A DNA stretch of 64,000 nt from CALDTK01 sp965213735 (GCA_965213735.1 CBDCAB010000006.1:372001-436000), one strand, 5' to 3'; counted from the first letter of the stretch, positions 1-9,294 are shown. Numbers and translations are program-made. The notes: generated by a model not told the origin, from the sequence alone.

Positions 1-297
1 GATGATTTGCCCAGTAAAAATGCTTATACCCAGCTGCACGAGCAGGCAAATTTATTCGGACTCGATTTGTCGGAATCAGCTGAAACTGTCGAGCACCTCG
101 CTGCTATCCGCCCAACAGTTCGGGATCGCCGTCCGTTGGTGGGGCAGCATCCGCAGCATGCAGCGCACTGGCTCTGTAATGGACTAGGCACCAAAGGGTC
201 GAGTCTTGCACCTTATGTCACTGAGCAGTTGCTAAACGCTCTGCTAATCGGCACTGCCATTGATGCAGAACTGTCGCTGGCGGGCCGGTTTGTCTGA
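1..297 (+). CDS. FAD-dependent amino-acid oxidase family protein, C-terminal part
   Basis: The window begins inside this gene, so only about the last 98 codons are seen, open from the first base. The tail carries NGLGTKGSSLAPYVTEQLL, which fits the C-terminal FAD-contact segment (NG.G..G...AP..A..L) of the D-amino-acid oxidase fold (DadA/ThiO type). Such proteins oxidise amino acids or secondary amines using FAD. Substrate and N-terminal nucleotide-binding motif cannot be judged from this piece. It is followed 60 bases later by an unrelated gene on the same strand. Confidence 0.7.
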   Translation, partial: DDLPSKNAYTQLHEQANLFGLDLSESAETVEHLAAIRPTVRDRRPLVGQHPQHAAHWLCNGLGTKGSSLAPYVTEQLLNALLIGTAIDAELSLAGRFV

Positions 298-359
298 GTG
301 TTGCGCTCCTCTGTCGAAACAACTTGCACACGTGTAGCTTAGCGGAATATCCTGCACTC

Positions 360-1124
360 ATGGCATCTGCTGAAAAAGACAAACACGCCGAGACGATCAT
401 CCGCAACCACGTGTTGTGGTCGATGGCTAGTGGCGCCATTCCGGTAGCTTTCGCTGATCTGGCTGCTGTGTCGGCAGTTCAGCTCGACATGATTCGTCAA
501 CTCTGCGAAGTGTACGACGTAGACTTCTCGGTCACGAAGGGAAAGGCTATGGTGACAGCTATCACGAGTGCGGCAATTGCTCGTGTAGGTGCTGCCTCCC
601 TTGTAAAGCTGGTCCCAATAGCGGGCACCCTCGTCGGCAGCGTCACCGGTGGAGTCTTTGCCGGAGCGAGCAGCTATGGTCTCGGTCAAGCGTTCAAGAC
701 GCACCTATCCTCCGGCGGCACCTTCCTCGATGTCGACGTTGATCGACTCAAGCGTATGTACCGCGAGCAGTTCGAAAAAGGCAAAGAGGTGGTGAAGAAT
801 TGGCAGGAAGAAGCCAGCGAATTTGCCGAAGAGCAGACTAGCAAATCACGCTTTAAATTTGATGAGCTGATACGTAGGGAGCGTCCTGATGGTCCGACAG
901 CGAAAACACCCTCCGCCGAACCAGCCCCCGCTGACCCAGCCCCCGCGGACACCTCACATGAGCTCGTCGAAGATCCCGCGGCTCCTAGTCCGGATGCACC
1001 AGCTGCAGCTTCACCCAATTCGCTCTCCGACAAACTCAAGGAGCTCTCCAAGCTCCACGAGCGAGGCTTGATAAGTGATGCAGATTATGAGTCGACGAAG
1101 GCGAGGCTATTGGCGGCGATGTAG
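360..1124 (+). CDS. DUF697 membrane protein with C-terminal SHOCT domain
   Basis: A protein of 254 residues if started at the ATG at 360; the frame stays open upstream to another start at 324, but the sequence from 360 (MASAEKDKHAET) looks more like a genuine N-terminus. Residues ~10-130 resemble DUF697 (YcjF-like): helical, with a glycine/alanine-rich hydrophobic hairpin (IAGTLVGSVTGGVFAGASSY). A charged helix follows, then a Pro/Ala-rich linker of repeated P-A-P-A-D units, and a final ~28 residues (LKELSKLHERGLISDADYES) typical of SHOCT domains. DUF697 proteins often sit beside GTPases; none is seen here. Role unknown. Confidence 0.75.
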   Translation: MASAEKDKHAETIIRNHVLWSMASGAIPVAFADLAAVSAVQLDMIRQLCEVYDVDFSVTKGKAMVTAITSAAIARVGAASLVKLVPIAGTLVGSVTGGVFAGASSYGLGQAFKTHLSSGGTFLDVDVDRLKRMYREQFEKGKEVVKNWQEEASEFAEEQTSKSRFKFDELIRRERPDGPTAKTPSAEPAPADPAPADTSHELVEDPAAPSPDAPAAASPNSLSDKLKELSKLHERGLISDADYESTKARLLAAM

Positions 1125-1479
1125 GAAATTTGGAGTAGTAGTTTGGCCGACGTCGTTTTACAAGGCTGTAGGATTTGCGGTGGGCACAGACCATTCTTCC
1201 AAGGATAGCTCGGTAGAACGACGTCTACGCTTACCTCCAGGACAAGCAAACCAAAATTCATATTGAATGAGTTATCGAGCCCCGCGGAGGATATACGCGT
1301 TCTCCGAGAAAAGCCCCATAGAATGGGTCTCACCGCCTGAGTCCTCCGGGTCCCACAAAAGCATCAGCTGCGCCGAAGAAAATCTTCTGCCCGTAGGCAA
1401 ACCAGAGACTTTAACTGAATGAATTACCAGGCCCCGGAGAAGCTAAATCATAATTAAAGACTCGCAGAGAAGCCCCCCC
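1125..1479. other. Intergenic region with one inverted-repeat element
   Basis: No gene is supported in these 355 bases. Bases 1146-1228 hold a reverse-oriented copy of the 83-bp inverted-repeat element described for 11514-11596. Further on, an imperfect direct repeat (TGAATGA.TTA.C.AG..CCCCG) is seen near 1264-1290 and 1418-1443, suggesting decayed tandem units. The rest shows nothing recognisable. Confidence 0.6.
1146..1228 (-). repeat. 83-bp inverted-repeat element, copy 1 (reverse orientation)
   Basis: On the minus strand it starts GTAGACGTCGTTCTACCGAG and ends ACGACGTCGGC, as the copies at 11.5, 13.0, 13.2 and 25.8 kb do. The middle is the most divergent of the six copies. Confidence 0.75.
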
Positions 1480-2505
1480 TCACATCCCCATCCTCGCCGC
1501 GGGCGCCAATTCATCATCCGCAAACTTGCCCTCCGCATAAGCAAAGCTTGCCGCGGCTGCAATCATACCCGCATTGTCGGTGCTGAGGCGAATGGGGGTG
1601 ACAAACAACTCGGCACCAAGCTGATCAGCTAAGCGTGCAGCTGCCTGCCGCAATCCACTGTTGGCACTTACGCCTCCAGCTAAGGCAATACGCCGCAGAC
1701 CGGTAGCCTCGACTGCTTCACGGAGTTTGTCAATCAACGTTTCGACGATGGCCGCTTGCACTGATGCACATAAATCAGCTAAATTATTGGGAATAAAATC
1801 AGCATCGCGCCGCTGCTCCGCTTGCAGAAAGTATAAGATGCTCGTTTTCAGACCGCTATAGCTGAAGTCGTGGCCTGGTATGCGTGGTTTTGCAAAAGCG
1901 TAAACAGCACTCCCCTCAGCAGCCAAACGATCGATGTGCGGACCGGCAGGGTAGGGCAGACCAAGCAATTTGCCGCTCTTATCAAATGCTTCACCGGCAG
2001 CATCATCAAGGGTTTGACCGAGAAGCTCGTAGTCAAAGGGAGACTTGACGACAAGCAATTGCGTATGCCCGCCACTTACCGTCAAGCATAAGAATGGAAA
2101 TGCAGGCTGGTGATCGGTGGCAAAATGACTCAGTACATGCGCCTCCATGTGGTGCACCTCGATGAGCGGGATGTCGAGCGCGGCAGCATAGGTTTTGGCG
2201 AAAGCTATACCGACCACCAAACTTCCCATCAAGCCAGGACCTTTAGTGACAGCCACGGCATCTAACTGCGACTGATCCACCCCAGCCACCCTAAGCGCCT
2301 CGCGCACCACAACACTTATCGCCTGCTGGTGAATGCGACTAGCTACCTCAGGCACAATGCCGCCCGTAATCTCGTGCTGCACCTGGCTTGCTACAATGTT
2401 GCTCAACAGCCTGCCAGCACCCCAAACCGCAGCCCCTGTATCGTCGCAGCTGCTCTCAATGGCTAGCAGCTTGGGCTGAGCCACCAAAAGCCTATCACGT
2501 TGCAT
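1480..2505 (-). CDS. tsaD: tRNA threonylcarbamoyladenosine biosynthesis protein TsaD
   Basis: TsaD transfers the threonylcarbamoyl group to A37 of ANN-decoding tRNAs (t6A), working with TsaB, TsaE and TsaC, which are not in this window. The start chosen gives 341 residues, close to the usual ~337; the open frame runs 13 codons further upstream without similarity. The protein opens with LLAIESSCDDTGAAV, the ASKHA ATP-binding signature. HHMEAHVLSH supplies the metal-binding histidines, SGGHTQL the second phosphate loop, and LAGGVSANSGLR plus STDNAGMIA the C-terminal lobe. The gene is divergent from the next gene with ~100 bases between. One copy of the iterated GCTTTCGCCAAAAC motif lies inside and encodes AFAKT. 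Confidence 0.96.
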   Translation of the reverse strand: MQRDRLLVAQPKLLAIESSCDDTGAAVWGAGRLLSNIVASQVQHEITGGIVPEVASRIHQQAISVVVREALRVAGVDQSQLDAVAVTKGPGLMGSLVVGIAFAKTYAAALDIPLIEVHHMEAHVLSHFATDHQPAFPFLCLTVSGGHTQLLVVKSPFDYELLGQTLDDAAGEAFDKSGKLLGLPYPAGPHIDRLAAEGSAVYAFAKPRIPGHDFSYSGLKTSILYFLQAEQRRDADFIPNNLADLCASVQAAIVETLIDKLREAVEATGLRRIALAGGVSANSGLRQAAARLADQLGAELFVTPIRLSTDNAGMIAAAASFAYAEGKFADDELAPAARMGM

Positions 2506-2606
2506 CATGTAATGGGTTGTAGCTGCACAGTGTGTAAATTGCAATTCGACTCAAACTGCGGCCCGCGCTCAGAGTTGCGTATAATTGCCCAAACAAGCGG
2601 TTCATT

Positions 2607-3191
2607 ATGAAATTGATCATTAACCTCGTCTTACTTGCTGTGGCAGTGGCCCTCGTGTGGGCACTAGCTCGTTCGATCAAAGAGCCTATCGCCTTTGGCG
2701 CTGAGCGCGTGAAGCGGGAAGACGCTGTGGTGAATCGGCTCAAAGATATACGGTCGGCCCAGCAACTCTACCGCGATGTGACGGGCGCCGGCTTCGCCCG
2801 TTCGTTTGATGAGCTGATCCGAGTGCTCAAGAACGATAACATCCCCATCGTGTCGATATATGGCGACATGGATGATCCAGATTTTGATGGTGAAATTCGC
2901 TACGACACCACCTTCGTACCTGCAATAGATTCTGTCAGACAGCTCGGCATCGAGCTTGATTCGCTGCCTTTCGTGCCCTACTCAGGAGGCAAGCGATTCG
3001 AGTTAAAAGCCGATACCACCACCTATCAATCTACCCTGGTAGACGTGGTGCAGGTAAAAACCAAGTACCGAGAATTCATGGGTGCCTACGCAGATGCAAG
3101 GTTCAAGCGCTACGACCAGAGCTACGACCCCGACAAGGACCTGAAGTTTGGCAATCTGTCGACTCCTTCACTCTCTGGAAGTTGGGACTAA
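2607..3191 (+). CDS. Hypothetical protein with pilin-like N-terminal membrane anchor
   Basis: 194 residues, not recognised by name. The N-terminus (MKLIINLVLLAVAVALVWAL) is one hydrophobic helix, followed by a soluble region beginning EPIAFGAERVKREDAVVNRL and KDIRSAQQLYRDVTG. This layout resembles type II pseudopilins, in which a long N-terminal helix leads into a globular domain, but no prepilin peptidase site is seen. It sits directly upstream of the DUF3822 gene and rsmD on the same strand, so the three may form one transcript. Confidence 0.75.
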   Translation: MKLIINLVLLAVAVALVWALARSIKEPIAFGAERVKREDAVVNRLKDIRSAQQLYRDVTGAGFARSFDELIRVLKNDNIPIVSIYGDMDDPDFDGEIRYDTTFVPAIDSVRQLGIELDSLPFVPYSGGKRFELKADTTTYQSTLVDVVQVKTKYREFMGAYADARFKRYDQSYDPDKDLKFGNLSTPSLSGSWD

Positions 3192-3195
3192 AGGC

Positions 3196-3930
3196 GTGCA
3201 GGCGCTAGCAACACCGATAGTCTCCATCCTCGATGCTGATGGAGCGTTTACCTTCTCGCGCCGCGCAGACGACCTGGGCGAGGCAGGCTATGAAGGCCAG
3301 CGACAAACATTCGACGAGCTCAAGCAGTCGCGACCCGGGACAGTTTTTGAATCGGGCGCGCGCTGGCAGATGATCCCCAGCAAGTTGTACCGCCACGAAG
3401 ATCGGGAGGTGTACGTGCAAGAGCTGCATCCTACCTTGGGCAGTGCTCAGATTGGTGTGATTGCACTGCACGAACTGGAGGCAATGGGCATCTTTGATCG
3501 GGAGCCTCAACTCGATGAGTCGCTGTACTCGGGCAATCACCTCGCCGAGTTGCACCTCGACGCCGCCACTAGCCTCAGTGCAGCGATGAACGAAGTGTGC
3601 CTGGTATTTTTCCAACCGCAAGCTTTTTGGGTTACACTCCTACGCGGTGGGCGGGTGATTCTCTACCAAAGTTTTCGGTACAGCGGGGAGGCAGACGCCG
3701 TCTTTTATATCGCTGCCCTACTCCAACATTACGGTCTGGAGCGCGATCAGTGTCCGGTGGTAGTAGGAGGTGCGGTAGTAGAGGGAAGTCTTCTGCAACG
3801 TCAGCTGACCATATATTTCGATCTCTTTCCACTCGCCGAAATAGCTGGGGGCATAGCAGCTTCGCCTGCACTGCGCTTGCTGCTGGCTTATGAAGCAATT
3901 ATGTGTCGAGAGCCAGTTGTAGCAGCCTAG
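3196..3930 (+). CDS. DUF3822 family protein
   Basis: 244 residues from a GTG at 3196, four bases after the stop of the preceding gene. A TTG at 3148 in the same frame would add 16 residues overlapping that gene and looks less likely. The protein matches the Bacteroidota-specific DUF3822 family in its start (IVSILDADGAFTF), its central NEVCLVFFQPQAFWVTLLRG and its position immediately before rsmD. The fold suggests a two-lobed actin-like ATPase-related protein, but no function is known. Three bases separate it from rsmD, pointing to co-expression. Confidence 0.8.
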   Translation: MQALATPIVSILDADGAFTFSRRADDLGEAGYEGQRQTFDELKQSRPGTVFESGARWQMIPSKLYRHEDREVYVQELHPTLGSAQIGVIALHELEAMGIFDREPQLDESLYSGNHLAELHLDAATSLSAAMNEVCLVFFQPQAFWVTLLRGGRVILYQSFRYSGEADAVFYIAALLQHYGLERDQCPVVVGGAVVEGSLLQRQLTIYFDLFPLAEIAGGIAASPALRLLLAYEAIMCREPVVAA

Positions 3931-3933
3931 ATA

Positions 3934-4470
3934 ATGAGAATAATTGCAGGAGAATTTCGCGGACGAAGATTTACTCCTCCAGCTAATAATTGGCCTACTC
4001 GACCAACAACAGATATAGCTAAAGAAGGATTGTTTAATATCCTAAGCAATGAAGTAGATTTTAGTGAAATGGTGATGCTCGATTTGTTTGGAGGTACAGG
4101 CAATCATTGCTACGAGTGTATCAGCCGCGGCTGTAAGGATGCCACCTATGTCGATAAGCACGTACCAGCAGTTAAGTATGTATGCAAACTTGCGCAAGAA
4201 CTCAACATTGATGCTCGGCTGAGGGTGGTGCGCCAGGATGTGTTCAAATTTTTGGCTACAGATAAGGGCAGCTACAGCTACTGTTTTGCTGGTCCGCCAT
4301 ATCCGCTACCGACACTCGATACTATTCCAGATAAGTTTTTTGAAACCTCCTTACTTGCCGAAGATGGTTTATTTGTTTTAGAGCACAATCCCAATCATGA
4401 TTTCAGCGAACACCCCCGGTTTGAGCGCATGCGCAGCTATGGCAAAACGTACTTTAGTTTCTTTCGTTAG
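3934..4470 (+). CDS. rsmD: 16S rRNA (guanine-N2)-methyltransferase RsmD
   Basis: 178 residues, normal length. RsmD methylates G966 of 16S rRNA with S-adenosylmethionine. The N-terminus MRIIAGEFRGRRF and RPTTDIAKEGLFNIL are typical. DLFGGTGNHCYE is the SAM-binding loop, in the form common in Bacteroidota. The catalytic motif, normally [DNS]PP[YF], reads FAGPPY, with glycine at residue 120 in place of Asp (codon GGT). The C-terminal LFVLEHNPNHDF is conserved. The first ~150 bases are more AT-rich than the neighbours. The end overlaps the start of the amylase gene by 32 bases. Confidence 0.92.
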   Translation: MRIIAGEFRGRRFTPPANNWPTRPTTDIAKEGLFNILSNEVDFSEMVMLDLFGGTGNHCYECISRGCKDATYVDKHVPAVKYVCKLAQELNIDARLRVVRQDVFKFLATDKGSYSYCFAGPPYPLPTLDTIPDKFFETSLLAEDGLFVLEHNPNHDFSEHPRFERMRSYGKTYFSFFR

Positions 4471-6358
4471 GCTGCTGCTATGGAGTGTGGCATTTGGGTT
4501 GGCACCTGCTGTTTTGGCGCAAGCTGAAGATGCCTTTCAAAAATTTCCAGTAGGAGTCGAGGAACCCGTCTATCGCGTCCACCTGCCAGGCGAGGGAAAC
4601 TTTCAGGAGGCGCGGGTGCAGCCACCGAGTTGGTTTGTCGACATCAGCCGCAAGCGTGTGGAGGTAATGCTCTACGACAACAACATTGCTGCTCATACTC
4701 TCAGTCTTGAAGGGGCCGGCGCTACGATGCAAGGGGTATCGCGGGTGCCAAACAACAATTACCTCTTTGCCGAAGTGCTCATTGACGCTTCCGCAAAACC
4801 AAACACGCTCCGCTTTGAGCTGAGTGATGGGCGCAGCTACCCTTGGGCACTGGAGTCGGCGAAGCGGCCGCGCAAACTCTCGCCTGAAGACCTGATTTAC
4901 CTCATCATGCCCGATCGCTTTGCCAATGGCGATACCAGCAACGACAGCATAGCTGGAATGCTACAGCAAGGCACCGACCGCTCGAAGTTCCTCTTTCGGC
5001 ACGGTGGTGACCTAGCGGGTATTACCGAGCGTCTCGACTACCTGCAAGAGCTCGGCGTGACGGCGCTTTGGCTCAATCCTGTGCTCGAAAACGATCAGCC
5101 GTACGAGAGCTACCACGGCTACGCTGTCACCGACCATTACCGCATCGACAGGCGACTCGGCTCCCTGGCCGACTACCAGCTACTCATCGATCAGGCACAC
5201 CAGCGCGACATGAAAGTGCTCATGGACATCGTGCCCAATCACGCCGGCGATAAGCACTTTCTCTATGCAGATATTCCTGCGCGAGATTGGTTTCACCAGC
5301 CCGATAGTTTCGTACGCAGCAACTTCCGGATACCAAGCGCGCTTGATCCACACGCTGCTCGAGGAGATGTGCAGCAATTGCTCCATGGCTGGTTCGATCA
5401 CCACATGCCTGATTTTAATCAAAGCAATGCTCGCGTGCGCACCTACTTCGAACAGGTGGCGCTGTGGTGGCTAGGCCGTACCGGGCAGGATGGCTACCGC
5501 GTCGACACCTATCCATACAGTGACCTGTCTTTTATGGCCGCGTGGTCGGAAGCCATTAGACAGAATTTCCCCTCAGTCAGCTTTTTTGGTGAGGTGTGGG
5601 TGGATGGCTTAGCCAATCAGGCAGCTTTTGTACCGGGACATGGCTCACCCGTGCCTATCGGGGCCAACTCCTCCGTCACAGACTTTCAGCTCTACAGTGC
5701 GCTACACGAGGCGCTTCAGCAAGAGCAGACTTGGGCTGGAGGGGTAGCCAAGCTATGGCTCACGCTCACGCAGGATTATGTGTATCAGGATGCGAATAGC
5801 CTCATTACTTTCCTGGATAATCACGACCTCACGCGTTTAGCGACAGCGATGGGCGGTGACACGACCAAAATTAAATCTGCCATCACCCTGCTGCTCACCC
5901 TGCGCGGCACGCCGATGCTTTACTACGGCACCGAGCTCGGTTTGGAGGGCAGTGGGGGAGGCTTCGGTGAAGGCGGTCGTAAGGATATGCCGGGTGGTTG
6001 GCCAGGCGACACGGTGAAGCTTACAGGTGCTAACATACAAGGCCTTAGCCCCGCACAACAGGCGCTTCATAGGCACGTAAAGGCATTGGCCAACTACCGC
6101 AAGGCACACCCTGCACTCGCCACCGGAACAATGACTCACTACGTACCCGAAGAAAATTTGTATGTCTACTTCCGCACTGCCTCCGATAGTGCTGAACGGT
6201 GGATGGTCACCTACAATGCGAGTGATGCAGCTGTCGACTTAGACCTTCGCCGCTATGCAGATATGATTGGCGGGAGGCAGCCAGTCCGCGTCATCGGAAG
6301 CCACTCATCATCCTGGCAACTCGCACCTAAGGAAGCAGTACTTTGGGAATTACGCTAA
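4439..6358 (+). CDS. Secreted GH13 alpha-amylase family glycosidase (neopullulanase/SusA-like)
   Basis: 639 residues from the ATG at 4439, which gives a clean signal peptide (MAKRTLVSFVRLLLWSVAF... cut after AVLA). An upstream in-frame start at 4397 would only add residues inside rsmD. An N-terminal cyclomaltodextrinase-type beta domain (~residues 25-115; PPSWFV, NNNYLFAEV) precedes the GH13 barrel. Catalytic residues are visible: nucleophile Asp in DGYRVDTYPY, acid/base Glu in FFGEVW, transition-state Asp in FLDNHD; DIVPNH is region I. It likely cleaves alpha-glucans in the periplasm or at the surface. It converges with mltG, leaving two bases between stops. The signal-cleavage region carries a one-mismatch copy of the iterated motif. 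Confidence 0.92.
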   Translation: MAKRTLVSFVRLLLWSVAFGLAPAVLAQAEDAFQKFPVGVEEPVYRVHLPGEGNFQEARVQPPSWFVDISRKRVEVMLYDNNIAAHTLSLEGAGATMQGVSRVPNNNYLFAEVLIDASAKPNTLRFELSDGRSYPWALESAKRPRKLSPEDLIYLIMPDRFANGDTSNDSIAGMLQQGTDRSKFLFRHGGDLAGITERLDYLQELGVTALWLNPVLENDQPYESYHGYAVTDHYRIDRRLGSLADYQLLIDQAHQRDMKVLMDIVPNHAGDKHFLYADIPARDWFHQPDSFVRSNFRIPSALDPHAARGDVQQLLHGWFDHHMPDFNQSNARVRTYFEQVALWWLGRTGQDGYRVDTYPYSDLSFMAAWSEAIRQNFPSVSFFGEVWVDGLANQAAFVPGHGSPVPIGANSSVTDFQLYSALHEALQQEQTWAGGVAKLWLTLTQDYVYQDANSLITFLDNHDLTRLATAMGGDTTKIKSAITLLLTLRGTPMLYYGTELGLEGSGGGFGEGGRKDMPGGWPGDTVKLTGANIQGLSPAQQALHRHVKALANYRKAHPALATGTMTHYVPEENLYVYFRTASDSAERWMVTYNASDAAVDLDLRRYADMIGGRQPVRVIGSHSSSWQLAPKEAVLWELR

Positions 6359-6360
6359 GC

Positions 6361-7389
6361 TTAGCGCCGGATGCCCCGCTCGCGAAGGTTCTGCTGAAAA
6401 TCGGCAATGTTGCGCGCGTGGCCACTCATGTTTGTAGCGAAAGCGTGCGTACCTGAGCCATCCCCCTTCGTGACGAAAAAGAGGTAGTCGTGCTGCTCTG
6501 GATTGAGCACCGCATCAATGCTGGCAATACTTGCCATTGCTATAGGGCCGGGCGGCAGACCTCCGTACATGTAGGTATTGTAGGGAGAATCTATTTCAAG
6601 GTGCTCGTACAGTACCCTGCGAAGTCCAAAATCTCCTGTGGCGAAAACCACGGTTGGGTCGGCATCGAGCTTCATCCCCAGGCGCAGGCGATTGAGGTAG
6701 ACACCTGCTATGCGAGGCTTTTCTGCATTGTTGTTGGTCTCCGACTCCACGATGCTGGCGAGGGTGTAGACCTCAGTTGGGCTCAGGCCGAGACTATCTG
6801 CCTGCGCGAGCCGCTCCTCGCGCTCCCAGAAGCGAAGACATTCCTTGTAAAGTCGGTCGCGTAGCTCTTCCCCTGAGCTATTCCAATACACGTTATAAGT
6901 GTTCGGAATCGCCACACTAATGGCTGAATGAGGCGCAAGACCAATAGAATCGAGCCAAACGCTGTCGAGCCAAGCCCGGTGCAGCTCTGCGCTATCTGTC
7001 TCTACAAATCTCACGGCCTTGCGGGCTACATCCCCGAGCAGGCGGCCGTGGGTAAGGACGACGCGGGCTTCTTTTTGTGGGCCAGCTTGAAGCATGTCAA
7101 CCAATTGCTTGGCACTCATACCCTCGCGCAACTCGAATTGTCCAGGTCTGTAACTAAAGTCGAGCCGCTCGAGCGCACGGAGCAGTTTCGCAGTATCTGA
7201 AACCGCCTTGGCTGCGGTGATGCTATCGATGAGGTGGCGCTGCGTGCCCTGTGTCGGCAAGCGCACAACAGAAGTCTGTTCGACTAGCGGTGCCATGTAC
7301 AGGTCGTACAACCTGTAGCCAATCCACGCCATAGTGAGAAATGCTACCACCGCAAGTCCAATGGCGTAGCGTTTGGTTGCTGTGGACAT
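6361..7389 (-). CDS. mltG: Endolytic murein transglycosylase MltG (YceG-like)
   Basis: 342 residues. MltG cuts nascent glycan strands at the inner membrane to end peptidoglycan polymerisation. One membrane helix is seen at residues ~7-30 (IGLAVVAFLTMAWIGYRLY), then a LysM-like region (RPGQFELREGMSAKQLV) and the catalytic domain with ASIVESETNNNAEKP, holding the catalytic Glu, followed by LGMKLDADPTVVFA and SPYNTYMYGGLPPGPIA, all family hallmarks. The gene begins two bases after the stop of panB, so both are likely transcribed together from the panB side. Confidence 0.93.
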   Translation of the reverse strand: MSTATKRYAIGLAVVAFLTMAWIGYRLYDLYMAPLVEQTSVVRLPTQGTQRHLIDSITAAKAVSDTAKLLRALERLDFSYRPGQFELREGMSAKQLVDMLQAGPQKEARVVLTHGRLLGDVARKAVRFVETDSAELHRAWLDSVWLDSIGLAPHSAISVAIPNTYNVYWNSSGEELRDRLYKECLRFWEREERLAQADSLGLSPTEVYTLASIVESETNNNAEKPRIAGVYLNRLRLGMKLDADPTVVFATGDFGLRRVLYEHLEIDSPYNTYMYGGLPPGPIAMASIASIDAVLNPEQHDYLFFVTKGDGSGTHAFATNMSGHARNIADFQQNLRERGIRR

Positions 7390-7391
7390 AA

Positions 7392-8210
7392 TTACTTGTA
7401 AGACTCCTTCACATTGGGGAAACGTCGGGCGCGCACATCATCAATATACTCGCGGGTAGCTCCTTCAACCACAGATGACAAATCGAGGTAGCGACGAATG
7501 AAGCGCGGATTAAAATCCTTGTTGAGTCCGAGAAAATCGGGTGTAACGAGTACTTGCCCGTCGGTATCAGCGCCGGCTCCGATGCCGATGGTAGGAATGC
7601 TGAGGGATTGGCTAATTTCTCCGGCCAGACCTCGTGGTATTTTTTCGAGTACTACGCCAAAGCAGCCTAAATCCTCCAGCAGCTGGGCGTCTTTGCGCAG
7701 CCTGGCTGCTTCAGCCTCTTCGCGAGCGCGCACGGTGTAAGTGCCGAACTTATAAATCGACTGTGGTGTGAGGCCGAGGTGGCCCATGACTGGCACGCCA
7801 GCAGAGAGGATACGACGGACGCTTTCTGCAATCTCCTGGCCGCCTTCGAGTTTGACGGCATGTGCGCCGCTTTCCTTCATGATGCGAATTGCCGAGTCGA
7901 GTGCACGCTCTGAATTGCCTTGATAGCTGCCAAAGGGCAGGTCGACTACTACGAGTGCACGACTTACCCCGCGCACCACTGCGCTGGCCATAAAGATCAT
8001 CTCATCGAGGGTGATGGGCAGGGTGGTTTCATGTCCTGCCACCACATTGCTTGCACTGTCGCCTACCAGCAGCACATCTATACCGGCGGCGTCCAAGATG
8101 CGGGCCATGGTAAAATCATAAGCTGTGAGCATGGCGATGGGTTCGCCCTGATGCTTCATGGCCTGGAGCACGTGGGTAGTAACGCGTTTGACTTCTGCGT
8201 GAACTGACAT
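7392..8210 (-). CDS. panB: 3-methyl-2-oxobutanoate hydroxymethyltransferase PanB
   Basis: 272 residues, usual length. PanB forms ketopantoate from alpha-ketoisovalerate and methylene-tetrahydrofolate, the first step to pantothenate and CoA. Visible hallmarks: MLTAYDFTMARILDAAGID at the N-terminus, VGDSASNV (metal-binding Asp), DLPFGSYQ, VKLEGG, MGHLGLTPQS, VLEKIP (catalytic Glu) and IGIGAGADTDGQVLVT. The gene leads the minus-strand pair panB-mltG and is divergent from a lipoprotein gene whose start lies 51 bases away, so that short gap must hold both promoters. Confidence 0.96.
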   Translation of the reverse strand: MSVHAEVKRVTTHVLQAMKHQGEPIAMLTAYDFTMARILDAAGIDVLLVGDSASNVVAGHETTLPITLDEMIFMASAVVRGVSRALVVVDLPFGSYQGNSERALDSAIRIMKESGAHAVKLEGGQEIAESVRRILSAGVPVMGHLGLTPQSIYKFGTYTVRAREEAEAARLRKDAQLLEDLGCFGVVLEKIPRGLAGEISQSLSIPTIGIGAGADTDGQVLVTPDFLGLNKDFNPRFIRRYLDLSSVVEGATREYIDDVRARRFPNVKESYK

Positions 8211-8261
8211 ATGGGCGGTAAATGCTTCGGGGGCAAAGTAGTAAGCTTACCTTGTGCGCTT

Positions 8262-9281
8262 ATGTCGAAATTCACGCTTGCTCTTGCCGCTGCCGTTGTA
8301 CTGGCTTTTTCCGCCTGCGACAATGAGGTAGAGTTGCTCGAGGATGCTCCGGCTGTACCGATTGTATATGGTGTGTACAATGCTGATGAGGCTGTACAGA
8401 CGCTGAGCATTACCAAAACTTTCCGCTTTGCTGAAGGGGGTGGCGCGCTCGAATCTGCCAGCAATCCCGACTCGCTCTACTACCCTGCGGAAGAGCTGAA
8501 TGTGGAGGTGGTAAATTTGCGCAACAACAATGTCGTTACCGCCGAGCGCGTTAATGCGGCCGATGATGGTGTGGTGCGTGAGCCAGGGGTATTCCCAGTC
8601 GACCAGAACATTGCCTACAGGTACGAATCCGCAGGTTTGGAAGCTGAAGCAGGCGACTCGCTACAGCTCAACATCTTTCGCAATGCCAGCTTACTTGCCA
8701 CCACCACCATTGTGCGCTTGCCGAAGATGCGATTTGTGAGTCAGACTCAGCTTCCCCCGCCCATGTACCAGCTGACTTCTCAAACTCCGTTTCGCCAGAG
8801 CTGGCGCTATGAGGACAACAACCTCGCAAGCCTGGTGGAAGTCTACGAGCTGGGCTTTTTGTTTGCATACACAGAGACGGGTCCGGATGGTCGGGTAGAT
8901 AAGCTCATCTATTGGCCAGGCACTGGTGTGACTACCGAGCGCAGCGTTTCGGTGAAGCTAGATGGCCTTTTCACCTTCCTCAGCAACAACCTCGAAGCTG
9001 ATCCTGCGATTACACGAGAGTTTCGCTACATGCAGCTCCTCATTACTTCTGGCGATGACTCTTTTCGTCAGTTGCGCGCGCTGGTGGATGCCAATCGCGG
9101 CATTACCTCAACTCAGGAGTTGCCCCCATTCACCAATGTTGAGGGCGCAATTGGCTTGTTCGGCAGTATTTCGCAGCTGCGCCAGATGGATCAGTCTACG
9201 TTGGGCCCGGCAGCTTTCGATGCACTCTTTGGCCTCGATGGTGATGAATATGGTGTGCGCGACTTGAACTTTCGGCCCTAG
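8262..9281 (+). CDS. Lipoprotein of unknown function
   Basis: 339 residues from the ATG at 8262, giving MSKFTLALAAAVVLAFSAC, a lipoprotein signal with acylated Cys19; the open frame upstream of this ATG does not look coding. The mature part begins with an acidic linker and then resembles the beta-rich, DUF4249-like lipoproteins often found in Bacteroidota (PIVYGVYNADEAVQTLSITKTF), but the match is weak and no role is claimed. A hairpin with a T-rich tail follows at 9295-9328. Confidence 0.75.
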   Translation: MSKFTLALAAAVVLAFSACDNEVELLEDAPAVPIVYGVYNADEAVQTLSITKTFRFAEGGGALESASNPDSLYYPAEELNVEVVNLRNNNVVTAERVNAADDGVVREPGVFPVDQNIAYRYESAGLEAEAGDSLQLNIFRNASLLATTTIVRLPKMRFVSQTQLPPPMYQLTSQTPFRQSWRYEDNNLASLVEVYELGFLFAYTETGPDGRVDKLIYWPGTGVTTERSVSVKLDGLFTFLSNNLEADPAITREFRYMQLLITSGDDSFRQLRALVDANRGITSTQELPPFTNVEGAIGLFGSISQLRQMDQSTLGPAAFDALFGLDGDEYGVRDLNFRP

Positions 9282-9294
9282 TATCTGACCGTTT

